A stretch of DNA of 64,000 bases from Salinimicrobium nanhaiense (GTDB taxonomy: Bacteria > Bacteroidota > Bacteroidia > Flavobacteriales > Flavobacteriaceae): contig JAAVJQ010000002.1 in NCBI GenBank assembly GCA_012038135.1, forward strand, positions 1 through 64,000, in the 5' to 3' direction. Of the stretch, positions 35,082-46,700 are shown piece after piece. A model generated the notes under the pieces. That model was given only the letters and a program-made list of their open reading frames with translations, made no database searches and was not told the DNA's origin. Position 1 is the stretch's first letter. Each line of letters begins with the position of its first letter. The position numbers were made by a program, and so were the translations under genes.

Positions 35082-35595
35082 TTCAAAATTTAAGATTCAG
35101 GATTTAATATTTTTCCTTTACGTGGTATCGCGCTCTGCCAGGAGAACCTCTCTTGGATATACATACCTGTAAAGCGCTAATTGAAAAACCCTGTCAGCGG
35201 TTGTAAACCCTGACAGCGGTTGAGAATTTGGTAGTCCCAACTTTACTTCATCTTCAAATCCTTTCAGTTTTAAAACCCACATCTTCAAATCCTCAAATTA
35301 TCAAATTCTCAAACTATCTTTAACAGGCTTGAGCATCTTCAAATACACACATCTTCAAATTTTCAAATTCTCAAATTTTCAAATTTTCTTATTTTTTAAG
35401 AATAAAAATGGGTGTAATTACCTATACCTCAATGTTTTAAATTGAGTAACTTTAGATGAATTTCTCTGAATTAACTCCCCCTTTCCCTTTCCCTCTATTT
35501 TTTTAATTATCCCCCAAAGTTGAAAAATTTTGACGCTGATTTTTTCTGAAAAAGAAATTGTAGATGACCTCGTACCAATTTTAATTTATCACATT
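35082..35595. repeat. Intergenic region with TTCAAATT-type runs
   Basis: No gene. It includes a degenerate CCCTGTCAGCGGTTGTAAACC unit (35189-35223) related to the words at 13.8-14.3 kb, and two runs of CATCTTCAAAT, CTCAAATT and TTCAAATT (about 35248-35318 and 35333-35390). Near 35448 a GAGTAACTTTAG sequence might be part of a promoter for the next gene, but its match to TAnnTTTG is imperfect. Confidence 0.55.
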
Positions 35596-37734
35596 ATGAA
35601 AAGAATTAAATTTTACATGGTATGCCTTACCGCATGCCTGTTGTTCATTACCTCCTGTAGCAGGGATGAGAATATTCTCAATGAACCCGAAACAGCGACC
35701 CTTGCCTTTGGTCCTGTATTAAATGATCTAATGGCCAATACAACTGCCAAACAATCTCTTGAAGACCTGCCTGAATGTACCAGTGACGTTCCTTCTTATG
35801 TAATGATCATTCTTTCACAGAATGGTGCCACTGTGGTGGGGACGGAGACCGCCCCTTTTAGAGTGAATCTTACTCCCAATCAGGATTTTACAGTGGAAGT
35901 TCCTGAATTGGAACTTTCACCGGGCCGGTACACGCTGGATTATTTTGCCGTACATAATGCGGCAGGCGATCTTATATGGGTAGCACCTGCCGAAGGTGTC
36001 TTTTTAAATTTTGTAGATAAGCCCTTACCCATCACGATAGATCTTGCGGCAGGTGTCAAAAAATATGTAGAGGTGGATGTGCTTTGTTTTGACGACAAGT
36101 TTGTCAATGAATATGGCTACCTGTTCTTCGACCTTGATACCACAGAAGCCATAGAATTCTGCATTTTTGGAAATTATTGTGATGCTACCGGAAGACATTA
36201 TCCCGCAGCTTTTAGTGTTGATGTATGGATTGGAACAGATGCAAGTGGTACTCTTATCTATTCAAATCTTGAAAACAACGTTTCGACTCAAGGAGAAGAT
36301 CCATCGGCTGCACCTTTATGTTTGGCACTTCCAGATCTTTCTGAATTTGCAGATAACGAAGACTATATCTATTATGAGGTTACCTTGCTTGATTGGGCAG
36401 GAGTTTACGGCGATGTAGATAACACAATTATCAGTGGCACATTGAGCCGGGAAGATATCCGGGCCAATTTCAACGGTGATGATACATTAGATTATGAGCA
36501 TGTAAGGTTTGGGTGTGGCTCTCAGAACGCTAGTCAGTTTGATTCTGAAATGATCACCACCTGGACGGAACTGTTTGTAGAAATGCACAGAACCACCTAT
36601 TTCAATCCTCAGAGTGCCAAACACTTTGCATATACTTGGCTTGCACTTTATGAAGCTGTAGTTCCCGGAATGCCGTCCTATCAGTCTATTTTTTCTCAGT
36701 TAAGTGGAGAAAACATAGCGTATGAAGGAATTAAATCTGATCTATACTGGCCTGCCAGTGCAAATGCGGCAATTGCACAATTATCCAGATTAATACTACA
36801 GGATTTTCCTCAACCCGCCAATCTCGCCGCTATAGAAGAAATGGAAGCGGCTTTTAATGCAGAGTTTACAGGTTTGGTGTCTGAAGAAAAACTGCAGCGA
36901 TCCATTGCATTTGGAAAACAGGTGGCAGTTCAGGTTCATGAATGGAGTACCACCGATAACCTCTTTTCTTCCTGCCCACCTTACGTTCCTAACGATGCAC
37001 CCGGCACCTGGGCTCCCACCCCTCCTGCTGAGGCAGCAGGTGCATGCCTGGGTGATTCCAGATCCTTTATTGCTAATGTGGCAGAGAATGTGTTGCCCGG
37101 TCCACCACCGGCTTATTCCGAAGATCCCGGGTCTGAATTTTATCAAATGAATGAAATGATCTATGAAATAAGCTTGTCTTTAACTCCCGAAGATCAACGT
37201 ATCATGGCAGCATGGAGGGATATCCCGGGAGTTAAGCTTAACGGCCCCACCCATGTCACTAAATTAACTGCAGATCTTATAAACGAGGAAAATCTAAATC
37301 TTGCAGATGCATCTGTACTCTTAGCGCAACAGGGAATGGCAATTTTTGATGCAATTATAGCTACAATGAATGCTAAATATGAATATACACTAGTAAGACC
37401 CAACACATATATCCAGGAGGTTTTAGGCCGTACATCGTGGAATAGCGTTTATCCTACCCCACCACATCCCTCCTATCCGGTTATAGCAACCAGCGTGGCA
37501 GCTGCAACAATTGAAATCCTGGAGGATTATTTTGGAAAAGATTACGCTTTTGAAGATGCCACACAGGACGAAATGTTTGGGATTTTTAGTTATAATTCTC
37601 TGGATGCTCTGATCGATGACGTAAAATTAAGCCGAACTCACAGCGGATTAAATTATCAAATTTCGGCAGATGTTGGGGAGCAAGTGGGTAGAGCCGTAGG
37701 AGAACATGTATTAAATATGAACTTTAGGAAATAA
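35596..37734 (+). CDS. Vanadium-haloperoxidase-fold lipoprotein, active site degenerate
   Basis: A 712-aa lipoprotein (lipobox ITSC near residue 18) from the ATG at 35596. The first roughly 300 residues form two beta-rich domains of unknown type. Residues about 315-712 match the vanadium-dependent haloperoxidase/PAP2-like fold: KYEYTLVRP (K594, R601, P602) fits K-x6-RP, and SRTHSGLN (R680) fits R-x3-G-x-H. However the SGH triplet expected after PPHPSYP is V629-I630-A631, and the vanadate-binding histidine is N686. Both catalytic histidines are therefore missing, and loss of peroxidase/phosphatase chemistry is likely. It might instead bind a ligand. A terminator follows the stop. Confidence 0.8.
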   Translation: MKRIKFYMVCLTACLLFITSCSRDENILNEPETATLAFGPVLNDLMANTTAKQSLEDLPECTSDVPSYVMIILSQNGATVVGTETAPFRVNLTPNQDFTVEVPELELSPGRYTLDYFAVHNAAGDLIWVAPAEGVFLNFVDKPLPITIDLAAGVKKYVEVDVLCFDDKFVNEYGYLFFDLDTTEAIEFCIFGNYCDATGRHYPAAFSVDVWIGTDASGTLIYSNLENNVSTQGEDPSAAPLCLALPDLSEFADNEDYIYYEVTLLDWAGVYGDVDNTIISGTLSREDIRANFNGDDTLDYEHVRFGCGSQNASQFDSEMITTWTELFVEMHRTTYFNPQSAKHFAYTWLALYEAVVPGMPSYQSIFSQLSGENIAYEGIKSDLYWPASANAAIAQLSRLILQDFPQPANLAAIEEMEAAFNAEFTGLVSEEKLQRSIAFGKQVAVQVHEWSTTDNLFSSCPPYVPNDAPGTWAPTPPAEAAGACLGDSRSFIANVAENVLPGPPPAYSEDPGSEFYQMNEMIYEISLSLTPEDQRIMAAWRDIPGVKLNGPTHVTKLTADLINEENLNLADASVLLAQQGMAIFDAIIATMNAKYEYTLVRPNTYIQEVLGRTSWNSVYPTPPHPSYPVIATSVAAATIEILEDYFGKDYAFEDATQDEMFGIFSYNSLDALIDDVKLSRTHSGLNYQISADVGEQVGRAVGEHVLNMNFRK

Positions 37735-37858
37735 CCTTATTTCCTCCAGTAATGAAAAGTCAAGCGTTAAAGTATCTTTTTCGATATGCCATGAATGAAT
37801 ATTCTTGAGGTTTTTCGTGAGTCACAGAATTCCCTCATTCTCCCGTAAATTCTATATA

Positions 37859-37895
37859 ACAGTCCGGTTTTTAAAGTAAGACCGGACTGTTTTTA
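37859..37895 (+). terminator. Terminator after the haloperoxidase-fold gene
   Basis: A 10-bp stem ACAGTCCGGT/ACCGGACTGT with a 12-base loop is followed by five T. It is about 125 bases after the stop at 37734. Confidence 0.82.
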
Positions 37896-37951
37896 ATACC
37901 TTTTAAACGAAGCGTTGGTTTCCAGCCTTACCTCATCTCATCTTCAAATTA

Positions 37952-38662
37952 TCAAATCTTCACATCAAGTATAGATTCCTTTCCTGTTTCAAGGTCTTTA
38001 TAGTAGAATTTGGCTACCCCCTCAAAAAAGGTTATTTGAGAGATACTTTTAGTTTTCACAAATCCGCGGTCCATGATCACACCAGTCTCCTTATCCTCCT
38101 TCCCTGCTGAAAAATGGAAATTCAGAAGGCTTTCCGGACTTAATTCCTGTTCCTTCTGAAGCTCCTGAAACCATTCTTCCCGAAGCTTTTTCATTTCGGC
38201 AGAATATAAAGGACTCGAGGACCGGATGTGGGGCTTCAGGGGTAGTTCCTTGTAATGTTTTTGGCTTCCGTCCCACACGAATTCAGCAAAGAAAAGTTGT
38301 TTATGCCAGTCGGCAGCTATTATGGTGAAGGGTTCTACTTCAGAAAGGTCAATAATTTCCGCAGCTTCATAAAAATCAGGAGCAGCAAGCAGTTCTTTGA
38401 CCACCACTCCCCTGCTCTTTCCGTAGGGCAACTTTCGCACATGCCTTTTGAACTCTCCATTCAGCAGGCAAATAACCCGTTTTTGCTCACTTATACCCAA
38501 CCACGTTCCGCCGGCAAGAACATCCTTCGGAAATGCCATTTTTAAGCCTCCTTCGTCGTAAACTTTTGGCGGCAAAGTTTCCCGCCCCGGCGCCTCATCC
38601 CGATTGGAAGTAAGGACGAAAGAATTTTCAGCTTTTAAAGGTGTAATTGTTACCGTGCACAT
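37952..38662 (-). CDS. NRDE / TANGO2-like protein
   Basis: A 236-aa protein of the NRDE family (TANGO2 in animals). The N-terminal MCTVTITPL exposes a Cys at position 2, and LTSNRDEAPGRET carries the NRDE motif (residues 19-22); FPKDVLAGGTWLGI is also conserved. An Ntn-hydrolase-like fold with the cysteine as N-terminal residue is predicted. The function is not settled. It is convergent with the haloperoxidase-fold gene and divergent from pruA. The 3' end overlaps a TTCAAATTATCAAATC repeat. Confidence 0.88.
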   Translation of the reverse strand: MCTVTITPLKAENSFVLTSNRDEAPGRETLPPKVYDEGGLKMAFPKDVLAGGTWLGISEQKRVICLLNGEFKRHVRKLPYGKSRGVVVKELLAAPDFYEAAEIIDLSEVEPFTIIAADWHKQLFFAEFVWDGSQKHYKELPLKPHIRSSSPLYSAEMKKLREEWFQELQKEQELSPESLLNFHFSAGKEDKETGVIMDRGFVKTKSISQITFFEGVAKFYYKDLETGKESILDVKI

Positions 38663-38803
38663 TTTATGAAATGATTAAGAAATTAATCTGTTTAGCTGCT
38701 GATTTTGAGTAAAGTTCAGGAAAAAATGTAGGAAGTAAAATTCTTTTAATTTTTTTACCTTTACGAGCACTCATTTAGAAATCAAAAAAATCTGAAAAAA
38801 AGT

Positions 38804-40429
38804 ATGGGAAAAGGTGTTTTCCAGGTACCGCAGGCAGTAAATGAACCAATAAAGTCATATGCTCCGGGAACCCCCGAAAGAGAGGCCGTTTTAAAGGCAT
38901 ATAAAGAAATGTACAACCGCAAAATTGAGGTACCCCTTTATATAGGAAGTGAGGAGATCAAAACGGGTGATACTGCCCCAATGAATCCGCCGCACGACCA
39001 TAAGCATCACCTGGGTAATTATCATAAAGCTTCAAAAGAGCATGTTGAAAAGGCAATTAATGCAGCTTTGGAAGCTCGTGAAAAATGGGCTAATCTTGCA
39101 TGGGAACAGCGTGCTGCCGTGTTTTTAAAAGCGGCCGAACTCATTGCAGGGCCTTACCGCTATAAGATCAATGCTGCCACCATGATCGGGCAGTCTAAAA
39201 ATATTTTCCAGGCAGAAATTGATTCGGCGTGTGAGCTTATCGACTTTTTGCGTTTCAATGTAGAATATATGACCCGCATCTATGAAGAGCAACCGGAATC
39301 TACGGCTGATGCCTGGAATAGGCTGGAATACCGTCCTCTTGAAGGATTTGTTTACGCAGTAACTCCTTTCAACTTTACTGCTATCGCGGGAAACCTGCCA
39401 TCTGCACCCGCTTTAATGGGGAACGTGGCGGTGTGGAAACCAAGTGACTCCCAGGTATATTCTGCCCAGGTGATCATGGAAGTTTTTAAGGAAGCCGGAT
39501 TGCCTGACGGAGTGATCAATATGGTGATGGGAGATCCAGAAATGATCTCTGATGTTGTGATCTCGCACAGAGATTTCGCCGGACTACATTTCACCGGAAG
39601 TACTACCGTTTTCAAACATCTTTGGAAGCAGATTGGGAATAATATCGACAACTATAGATCCTATCCAAGAATTGTTGGAGAAACCGGAGGAAAAGATTTC
39701 ATTCTCGCCCATCCAAGCGCAAGACCAAAACAAGTCGCAACAGCTATTTCCCGGGGGGCTTTTGAATTCCAGGGCCAAAAATGTAGTGCCGCTTCTAGAG
39801 TTTATATCCCAAAGAGCATGTGGGAAGAAGTGAAGAAATATTTAGTGGAGGATATAAAATCCTTCAAAATGGGCTCTCCGGAAGATATGAGCAATTTCAT
39901 CACTGCCGTTATCCACGAAGCTTCTTTTGACAAGCTGGCAAAATACCTGGATGCCGCCAAAAATGATCCTGAAGCAGAGATCGTGGTAGGTGGAAATTAT
40001 GATAAAACAAAAGGCTGGTTCATCGAGCCTACGGTTATACTTACCGATAATCCTAAGTACAGCACCATGTGTACTGAACTTTTTGGACCGGTGGTTACCG
40101 TGTACCTATACGAAGATGATCAATGGAGCGAAACTTTAAAACTTGTTGATGATTCTGAATATGCCTTGACCGGGGCGATCCTTTCACAGGACCGTTACGC
40201 CGCCGCCGAAGCCACCAAAGCACTACAAAACGCCGCCGGTAACTTCTACATCAACGACAAACCTACCGGTGCAGTAGTTGGTAATCAGCCATTCGGTGGT
40301 GCCCGTGGAAGCGGAACCAACGACAAGGCAGGATCTATATTGAACCTGTATCGCTGGATCTCTCCAAGAACCATTAAAGAGACCTTTGTTACACCGACGG
40401 ACTACCGTTATCCCTTCTTAGGCGAATAG
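38804..40429 (+). CDS. pruA: L-glutamate gamma-semialdehyde dehydrogenase
   Basis: A 541-aa NAD-dependent aldehyde dehydrogenase that oxidises glutamate semialdehyde (in equilibrium with pyrroline-5-carboxylate) to glutamate in proline breakdown. The catalytic cysteine is C327 in FQGQKCSAASR and the general base E293 in VGETGGKDF; TPFNFTAIAGNLP is the cofactor region. The length fits the monofunctional P5C dehydrogenase of about 540 residues. The PutA-type proline dehydrogenase is not adjacent. A strong terminator follows. Confidence 0.95.
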   Translation: MGKGVFQVPQAVNEPIKSYAPGTPEREAVLKAYKEMYNRKIEVPLYIGSEEIKTGDTAPMNPPHDHKHHLGNYHKASKEHVEKAINAALEAREKWANLAWEQRAAVFLKAAELIAGPYRYKINAATMIGQSKNIFQAEIDSACELIDFLRFNVEYMTRIYEEQPESTADAWNRLEYRPLEGFVYAVTPFNFTAIAGNLPSAPALMGNVAVWKPSDSQVYSAQVIMEVFKEAGLPDGVINMVMGDPEMISDVVISHRDFAGLHFTGSTTVFKHLWKQIGNNIDNYRSYPRIVGETGGKDFILAHPSARPKQVATAISRGAFEFQGQKCSAASRVYIPKSMWEEVKKYLVEDIKSFKMGSPEDMSNFITAVIHEASFDKLAKYLDAAKNDPEAEIVVGGNYDKTKGWFIEPTVILTDNPKYSTMCTELFGPVVTVYLYEDDQWSETLKLVDDSEYALTGAILSQDRYAAAEATKALQNAAGNFYINDKPTGAVVGNQPFGGARGSGTNDKAGSILNLYRWISPRTIKETFVTPTDYRYPFLGE

Positions 40430-40729
40430 GTTAATTTTTTTAAAGAAGGCTTTCGAATTTTCCTACATAGCCTCTTTACTTGGTGCTAAATGAGGAGTGA
40501 AAAGTTAAAGGAAATAAAAAACTTTAACACTTCACTCCTTTTTTTATGATAAATTTTCTTTCAATTCCAATCCTTTTATCACAACATCTTCTTAAAATGT
40601 GTTCTTCATCGATGTTATAGTTACACTTATCTAAAAATCAGTAGTTTACCATTTTTTAATCTTAATTTAGCTTGTTAAACGGCTCCTTACAGAGTCGGTT
40701 GAGTCCCCCTACTCTTAATACTGCTACTT
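40430..40729. other. Spacer between pruA and the first giant surface gene
   Basis: Holds the pruA terminator (40493-40545) and then about 180 AT-rich bases leading to the next ATG. I see no clear TAnnTTTG box and no repeat of the dispersed families here. Confidence 0.5.
40493..40545 (+). terminator. Terminator after pruA
   Basis: AGGAGTGA followed by AAGTTAAAG pairs with CTTTAAC and TTCACTCCT across a loop of about 10 bases, with one small internal mismatch, and ends in seven T. It lies 64 bases after the pruA stop. Confidence 0.85.
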
Positions 40730-43700
40730 ATGGTTAAAAAACTACTCCTAAAAGTAATTACTTTTTGGGCTTTAATACTGACCTCGGCTTTGGGGTGGGG
40801 GCAGTGCCCCACTTCTGTGAGCATTTCTGCTGATCCGGGCACTACGATTTGTGCAGGGACGCCAGTGACTTTTACTGCTACTCCAAATGGCGGAACTAAT
40901 CCTACCTATCAGTGGCAGATTAATGGGGTTAATGTTTCGGGTGCAACGGCTACAACCTTCACCAGAAACAATTTAAATAACAATGATCAAGTCCGTGTTG
41001 TTGTCAAAAGCAGTACCGAAACCACATGCAGTATTAGCAGCGATTTCGTTCCGATAACAGTCAATCCCATACCTACGGTAACTACTGCCAACACAGTAAC
41101 AATATGCAGTGGTACAGGACCTAATATTGCTTTGACTGCATCTACACCAAGTTCTTTCTCCTGGACCGTAGGTACCATAACAGGAGGTATTACAGGTGCA
41201 AGTAACGGAACAGGATCTACAATAAATCAGACCCTCACCAATCCCAGCAACTCAGCAGCAGGGACAGTTCAGTATATCGCAACACCTACAGCTACCACAG
41301 GAAATTGTGCAGGTGAACCTTACACAATCACGGTAACAGTTAATCCAACACCTACAGTAACTACTGCCAACACAGTAACAATATGCAGTGGTACAGGACC
41401 TAATATTGCTTTGACTGCATCAATATCAAGCTCTTTCTCCTGGACCGTAGGCACCATAACCGGGGGTATTACAGGGGCAAGTAACGGAACAGGATCTACA
41501 ATAAATCAGACCCTTACCAACCCCAGCAACTCAGCAGCGGGAACAGTTCAGTATATCGTAACGCCTACTGCTAATGCAGGAAGCTGTGAAGGTGAACCTT
41601 ACACAATCACGGTAACAGTTAATCCAACACCTACAGTAACTACTGCCAACACAGTAACAATATGCAGTGGTACAGGACCTAATATTGCTTTGACTGCATC
41701 AATATCAAGCTCTTTCTCCTGGACCGTAGGCACCATAACCGGGGGTATTACAGGGGCAAGTAACGGAACAGGATCTACAATAAATCAGACCCTTACCAAC
41801 CCCAGCAACTCAGCAGCGGGAACAGTTCAGTATATCGTAACGCCTACTGCTAATGCAGGAAGCTGTGAAGGTGAACCTTATACCATTACGGTGACAGTTA
41901 ATCCAAAACCTACTGTAACTACTGCCAACACAGCAACAATATGCAGTGGTACAGGAACAAATATTTCCCTGACAGCATCTACACCAAGTTCTTTCTCCTG
42001 GACCGTAGGCACTATAGCAGGAGGTATTACAGGGGCAAGTAACGGAACAGGATCTACAATAAATCAAACCCTTACCAACCCCAGCAACTCAGCAGCAGGG
42101 ACAGTTCAGTATATCGTAACACCTACAGCTACCACAGGAAGTTGTGCAGGTGAACCTTACACAATCACGGTAACAGTTAATTCAAAACCTACAGTAACTA
42201 CTGCCAACACAGTAACAATATGCAGTGGTACAGGACCTAATATTGCTTTGACTGCATCTACTCCAAGTTCTTTCTCCTGGACCGTAGGCACCATAACAGG
42301 AGGTATTACAGGTGCTAGCAACGGAACAGGACCTACCATCAATCAAACCCTTACCAACCCCAGCAACTCAGCAGCGGGAACAGTTCAGTATATCGTAACG
42401 CCTACTGCTAATGCAGGAAGCTGTGCAGGCGAACCTTATACAATTACAGTAACTGTAAATCCAAAACCCACTGTAACCACTGCAAATACCGCAATAGTAT
42501 GTAGTGGATTCGGACCTAATATTTCCTTGAATGCCTCTACACCAAGTTCATTTTCCTGGACCATAGGAACTATTACAGGGGGTATTACAGGTGCAAGTGC
42601 AGCGTCAGGGACTTCAATTAACCAAAGCCTAACGAACCCAAGCAATTCAGTAGCAGGTACAGTTCAGTACATCGTAACACCTACCTCTAATGCAGGAAGC
42701 TGTGCGGGCACACCCTACACTATAACAGTAACAGTAAACCCCACTCTGGTGCCCTCTGTCTCGATAACATCAACTTCAACAGCAATATGTACTACAGCGC
42801 CCTCTGGCTCAACAGCAGTTACGTTCACAGCCGCACCTGTCAATGGCGGTGCGTCTCCTGCATACCAGTGGCAAAGAAATGGCTCTAATATCTCAGGAGC
42901 GACAGGTGCAACTTACACGGCTTCTTCTTTAGCTGATGGTTCCCAAATTTCAGTCGTAATGACTTCAAATACTATTTGTGCGGCACCTGTCACTGCGACA
43001 AGTAATGTTATTACTTTGAAAGGCTATACACCACCTGCGGCACCAGTATTTGCAGCATCATCTGGCAATGTGAATGTAGCTTCGGGAATTTGCCCCCCTG
43101 TGTCAGGATTAGTGTACACCGTCACAGGCGGTAATGCCAACGTAACTTCTTACAACTGGGAACTTCCAAATGGATGGAAAATTTCTGGAGGAGAAGGCAC
43201 CAATTCGATTACTGTTGATGTAACTGGAGCTGCGGCATCAGGAGGAGATTTTAACATCACAGCTTCCGCTAAAAATGCCTGTGGAATTAGCCCTAAAACC
43301 ACTTTTATTGTAAATGTCAATAAATCTGCTTCGGTATATGCGGGACTGGACGCGAGTATTTGTAAAGGTGGATCTATTGTACTTGCGGGGGAATCCAACG
43401 GTTATGCTCAGAAATATAGATGGACTGCAACACCATCGGGAGGAACCTTTAGCGATGACAAAATTCTTAAACCCACCTTCACTCCTCCTTCAACATTTAC
43501 TGGTACAATAAGTCTAAAATTAATTAGTACTCAGGAACCAGGTAATGTGAATTGTCCTGTAGTTGCCGATGAGATGATTTTAACTGTTAATCCGCAAGCC
43601 ACAGCAATGGCAGGTTCTGCAATTACTGCCTGTTCTAATGCTGCAATTAATATTACAGAAGGATCATCAGCTACTAACAACAAAGGAATTACCTGGACCT

Positions 43701-46700
43701 CCAATGGAACAGGTACAATTTCAAACTCCACTTCTCTTACTGAAGCTACTTACACTCCGGGCACTGGGGAAACCGGGCCTGTCACTTTAACATTAACAGC
43801 TAAAGGAATTACTCCTTGTGCAGATGCAGTATCAACTAAAACATTAACAATATCTCAAGCTCCAACAGCAGTTGCAGGTACTGCTGTGACCGCCTGTTCC
43901 AATGCTGCAATTAATATTACAGAAGGTGCATCGGCTACTAACAACACAGGAATTACCTGGACCTCAAATGGAACAGGAACCATCGCTAATCCCACTTCTC
44001 TTACTGAAGCGACTTACACTCCTGGCACTGGGGAAACCGGGCCGGTCACTCTGACATTAACAGCTACAGGAAATAGCCCTTGTGCCAATGCTGTGTCAAC
44101 TAAAACTTTGACGATAAATCAGGCTCCAACAGCAGTTGCAGGAACCGATGTAATAGCTTGTTCAAATGCTGCAATTAATATTATAGAAGGATCATCAGCT
44201 ACTAACAACAAAGGAATTACCTGGACCTCAAATGGAACAGGAACCATCGCTAATCCCACTTCTCTTACTGAAGCGACTTACACTCCTGGCACTGGGGAAA
44301 CCGGGCCTGTCACTCTAACATTAACAGCTACAGGAAATAGCCCTTGTGCCAATGCTGTGTCAACTAAAACTTTGACGATAAATCAGGTTCCAACAGCAGT
44401 TGCAGGAACCGATGTAATAGCTTGTTCAAATGCTGCAATTAATATTACAGAAGGATCATCAGCTACTAACAGCACAGGAATTACCTGGACCTCCAATGGA
44501 ACAGGTACAATTTCAAACTCAACTTCTCTTACTGAAGCGACTTACACTCCTGGCACTGGGGAAACCGGGCCGGTCACTCTGACATTAACAGCTACAGGAA
44601 ATAGCCCTTGTGCCAATGCTGTGTCAACTAAAACTTTGACGATAAATCAGGCTCCAACAGCAGTTGCAGGAACCGATGTAATAGCTTGTTCAAATGCTGC
44701 AATTAAAATTACAGAAGGATCATCAGCTACTAACAACACAGGAATTACCTGGACCTCCAATGGAACAGGAACCATCGCTAATCCCACTTCTCTTACTGAA
44801 GCGACTTACACTCCGGGCACTGGGGAAACCGGGCCTGTCACTCTAACATTAACAGCTACAGGAAATAGCCCTTGTGCCAATGCTGTGTCAACTAAAACTT
44901 TGACGATAAATCAGGTTCCAACAGCAGTTGCAGGAACCGATGTAATAGCTTGTTCAAATGCTGCAATTAATATTACAGAAGGATCATCAGCTACTAACAG
45001 CACAGGAATTACCTGGACCTCCAATGGAACAGGAACCATCGCTAATCCCACTTCTCTTACTGAAGCGACTTACACTCCGGGCACTGGGGAAACCGGGCCT
45101 GTCACTCTAACATTAACAGCTACAGGAAACAGCCCTTGTGCAAATGCGGTGTCAACTAAAACTTTGACGAAATCAGAGGAAGTGGTTATTACTAAAGACT
45201 TAGATGAAACCTCAATAGAAGTGTGCGCCGGATTCCCGGTTAGTTTCTCCATCGAAGCTACGGGCACAGGTCTTTCTTATGAATGGACTCGTACTTGGGA
45301 TGGAGTGACGGAAATAGTAGGAACTAATTCGCCAACCATAGAAATTTCTCAAGTGAAGGAATCTGATGAAGGAACTTATAAGGTCTTGGTTAAGGGAGCG
45401 GCACCATGTACAAACCTTTCTTCCAAAGAAGTTATTCTTGTGGTCAATCAGTCCATTACTTTTAGTACCAGTGGCCAACCGACAGCAGAAATATTTAGCT
45501 GTGAAGGCGACACCACACCTATTACAATTTCGGTAGATGTAGATGGCACAATATCAGAATATCTCTGGAGGAAGGACGGAATTCCGCTTTCTGATGGTGG
45601 TAATATTTCAGGAGCCACGACTGCAGAATTAACTATTTCGAATCAAATTTCTGAAGATTCAGGTAGCTATGATGTAGTGATAAGCAGTCCGGCTGAATCC
45701 TGCTCCCAAATAATTTCTAATCCGTCAGTTGTTACCGTAAACCCGTCACCAATTATTGAATCTATAGGGGAAAATATTGAAGTATGTTCTGTGAGTGAAG
45801 AGGTAAATATCACAGCGGGAGCTGTGGTTTCTAATCACTCTTCTGTTTTGTGGTCGGTGCCGGACGGAATGGGAACTATCAGCAATGCCAATTCATTAAC
45901 TGATGCAACATTTACTCCTGCAGCAAATATTGAAAGCACTGTACCTTTAACCCTTACAGTAAAGGGACTTGAAGGCTGTTCCGAAATTTCATCAACTAAA
46001 AACCTTGTTATTATTCCACAACCTGAACTTTCGGTTTTCACCTATACATCCACAATAACAGATACTTCCGCCGAATTCTGCGAAACAGATACCGGCAAAA
46101 AAACTCCAGTCATTGATGGTTCGAATCTAACCAATGGATCCGGAATATTTTCCGTTCAACCTGAAGGATTGGTTGTCGATCCAAGCACCGGTGAATTTAC
46201 CCCTAATGGAACTGAGCCTGGAAATTACGTTATCACATATACTTTTGTAGCAAGCTCGAATACTGCAGTTTGCACTGAGGTGGAGAAAGATTTTGAAGTA
46301 AAAATCGGAGCAAATCCTGTTGCTGCCTTTGAATATGACAGTACAATCTATTGCAAAGATACCCGGGACAACACTTTGAATTCCATTCCGGAAATGTCAT
46401 TTGCGGAAGAGGGTCACGAAAGTGTCGATAATTATACTGCTGATGGTGCCGGACTTGCTTTAGACGCATCAACAGGAGCAATAGATATTTCTGCCAGTAC
46501 TGCGGGCACCTATAGGATTACAAGAACGGTTGATTATACAGGCGAAGGAGAAGACGGTTGTCAGCCGGTTACAGCTGAATTCACAATAACAATTAGCGAC
46601 AAGCCAATTCCGGATTTCACTTACTCTTCTACAGAATTTTGTTCAGATCCCCAAATAGAAGAAACTCTTAATCCTGTCATGGCTACAAATGCAACTAAGG

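Noticed and set aside
35596..37734. Active vanadium haloperoxidase
   Set aside because: The catalytic SGH histidine and the vanadate-binding histidine are replaced (VIA and N686), so an active-enzyme call is not supported.
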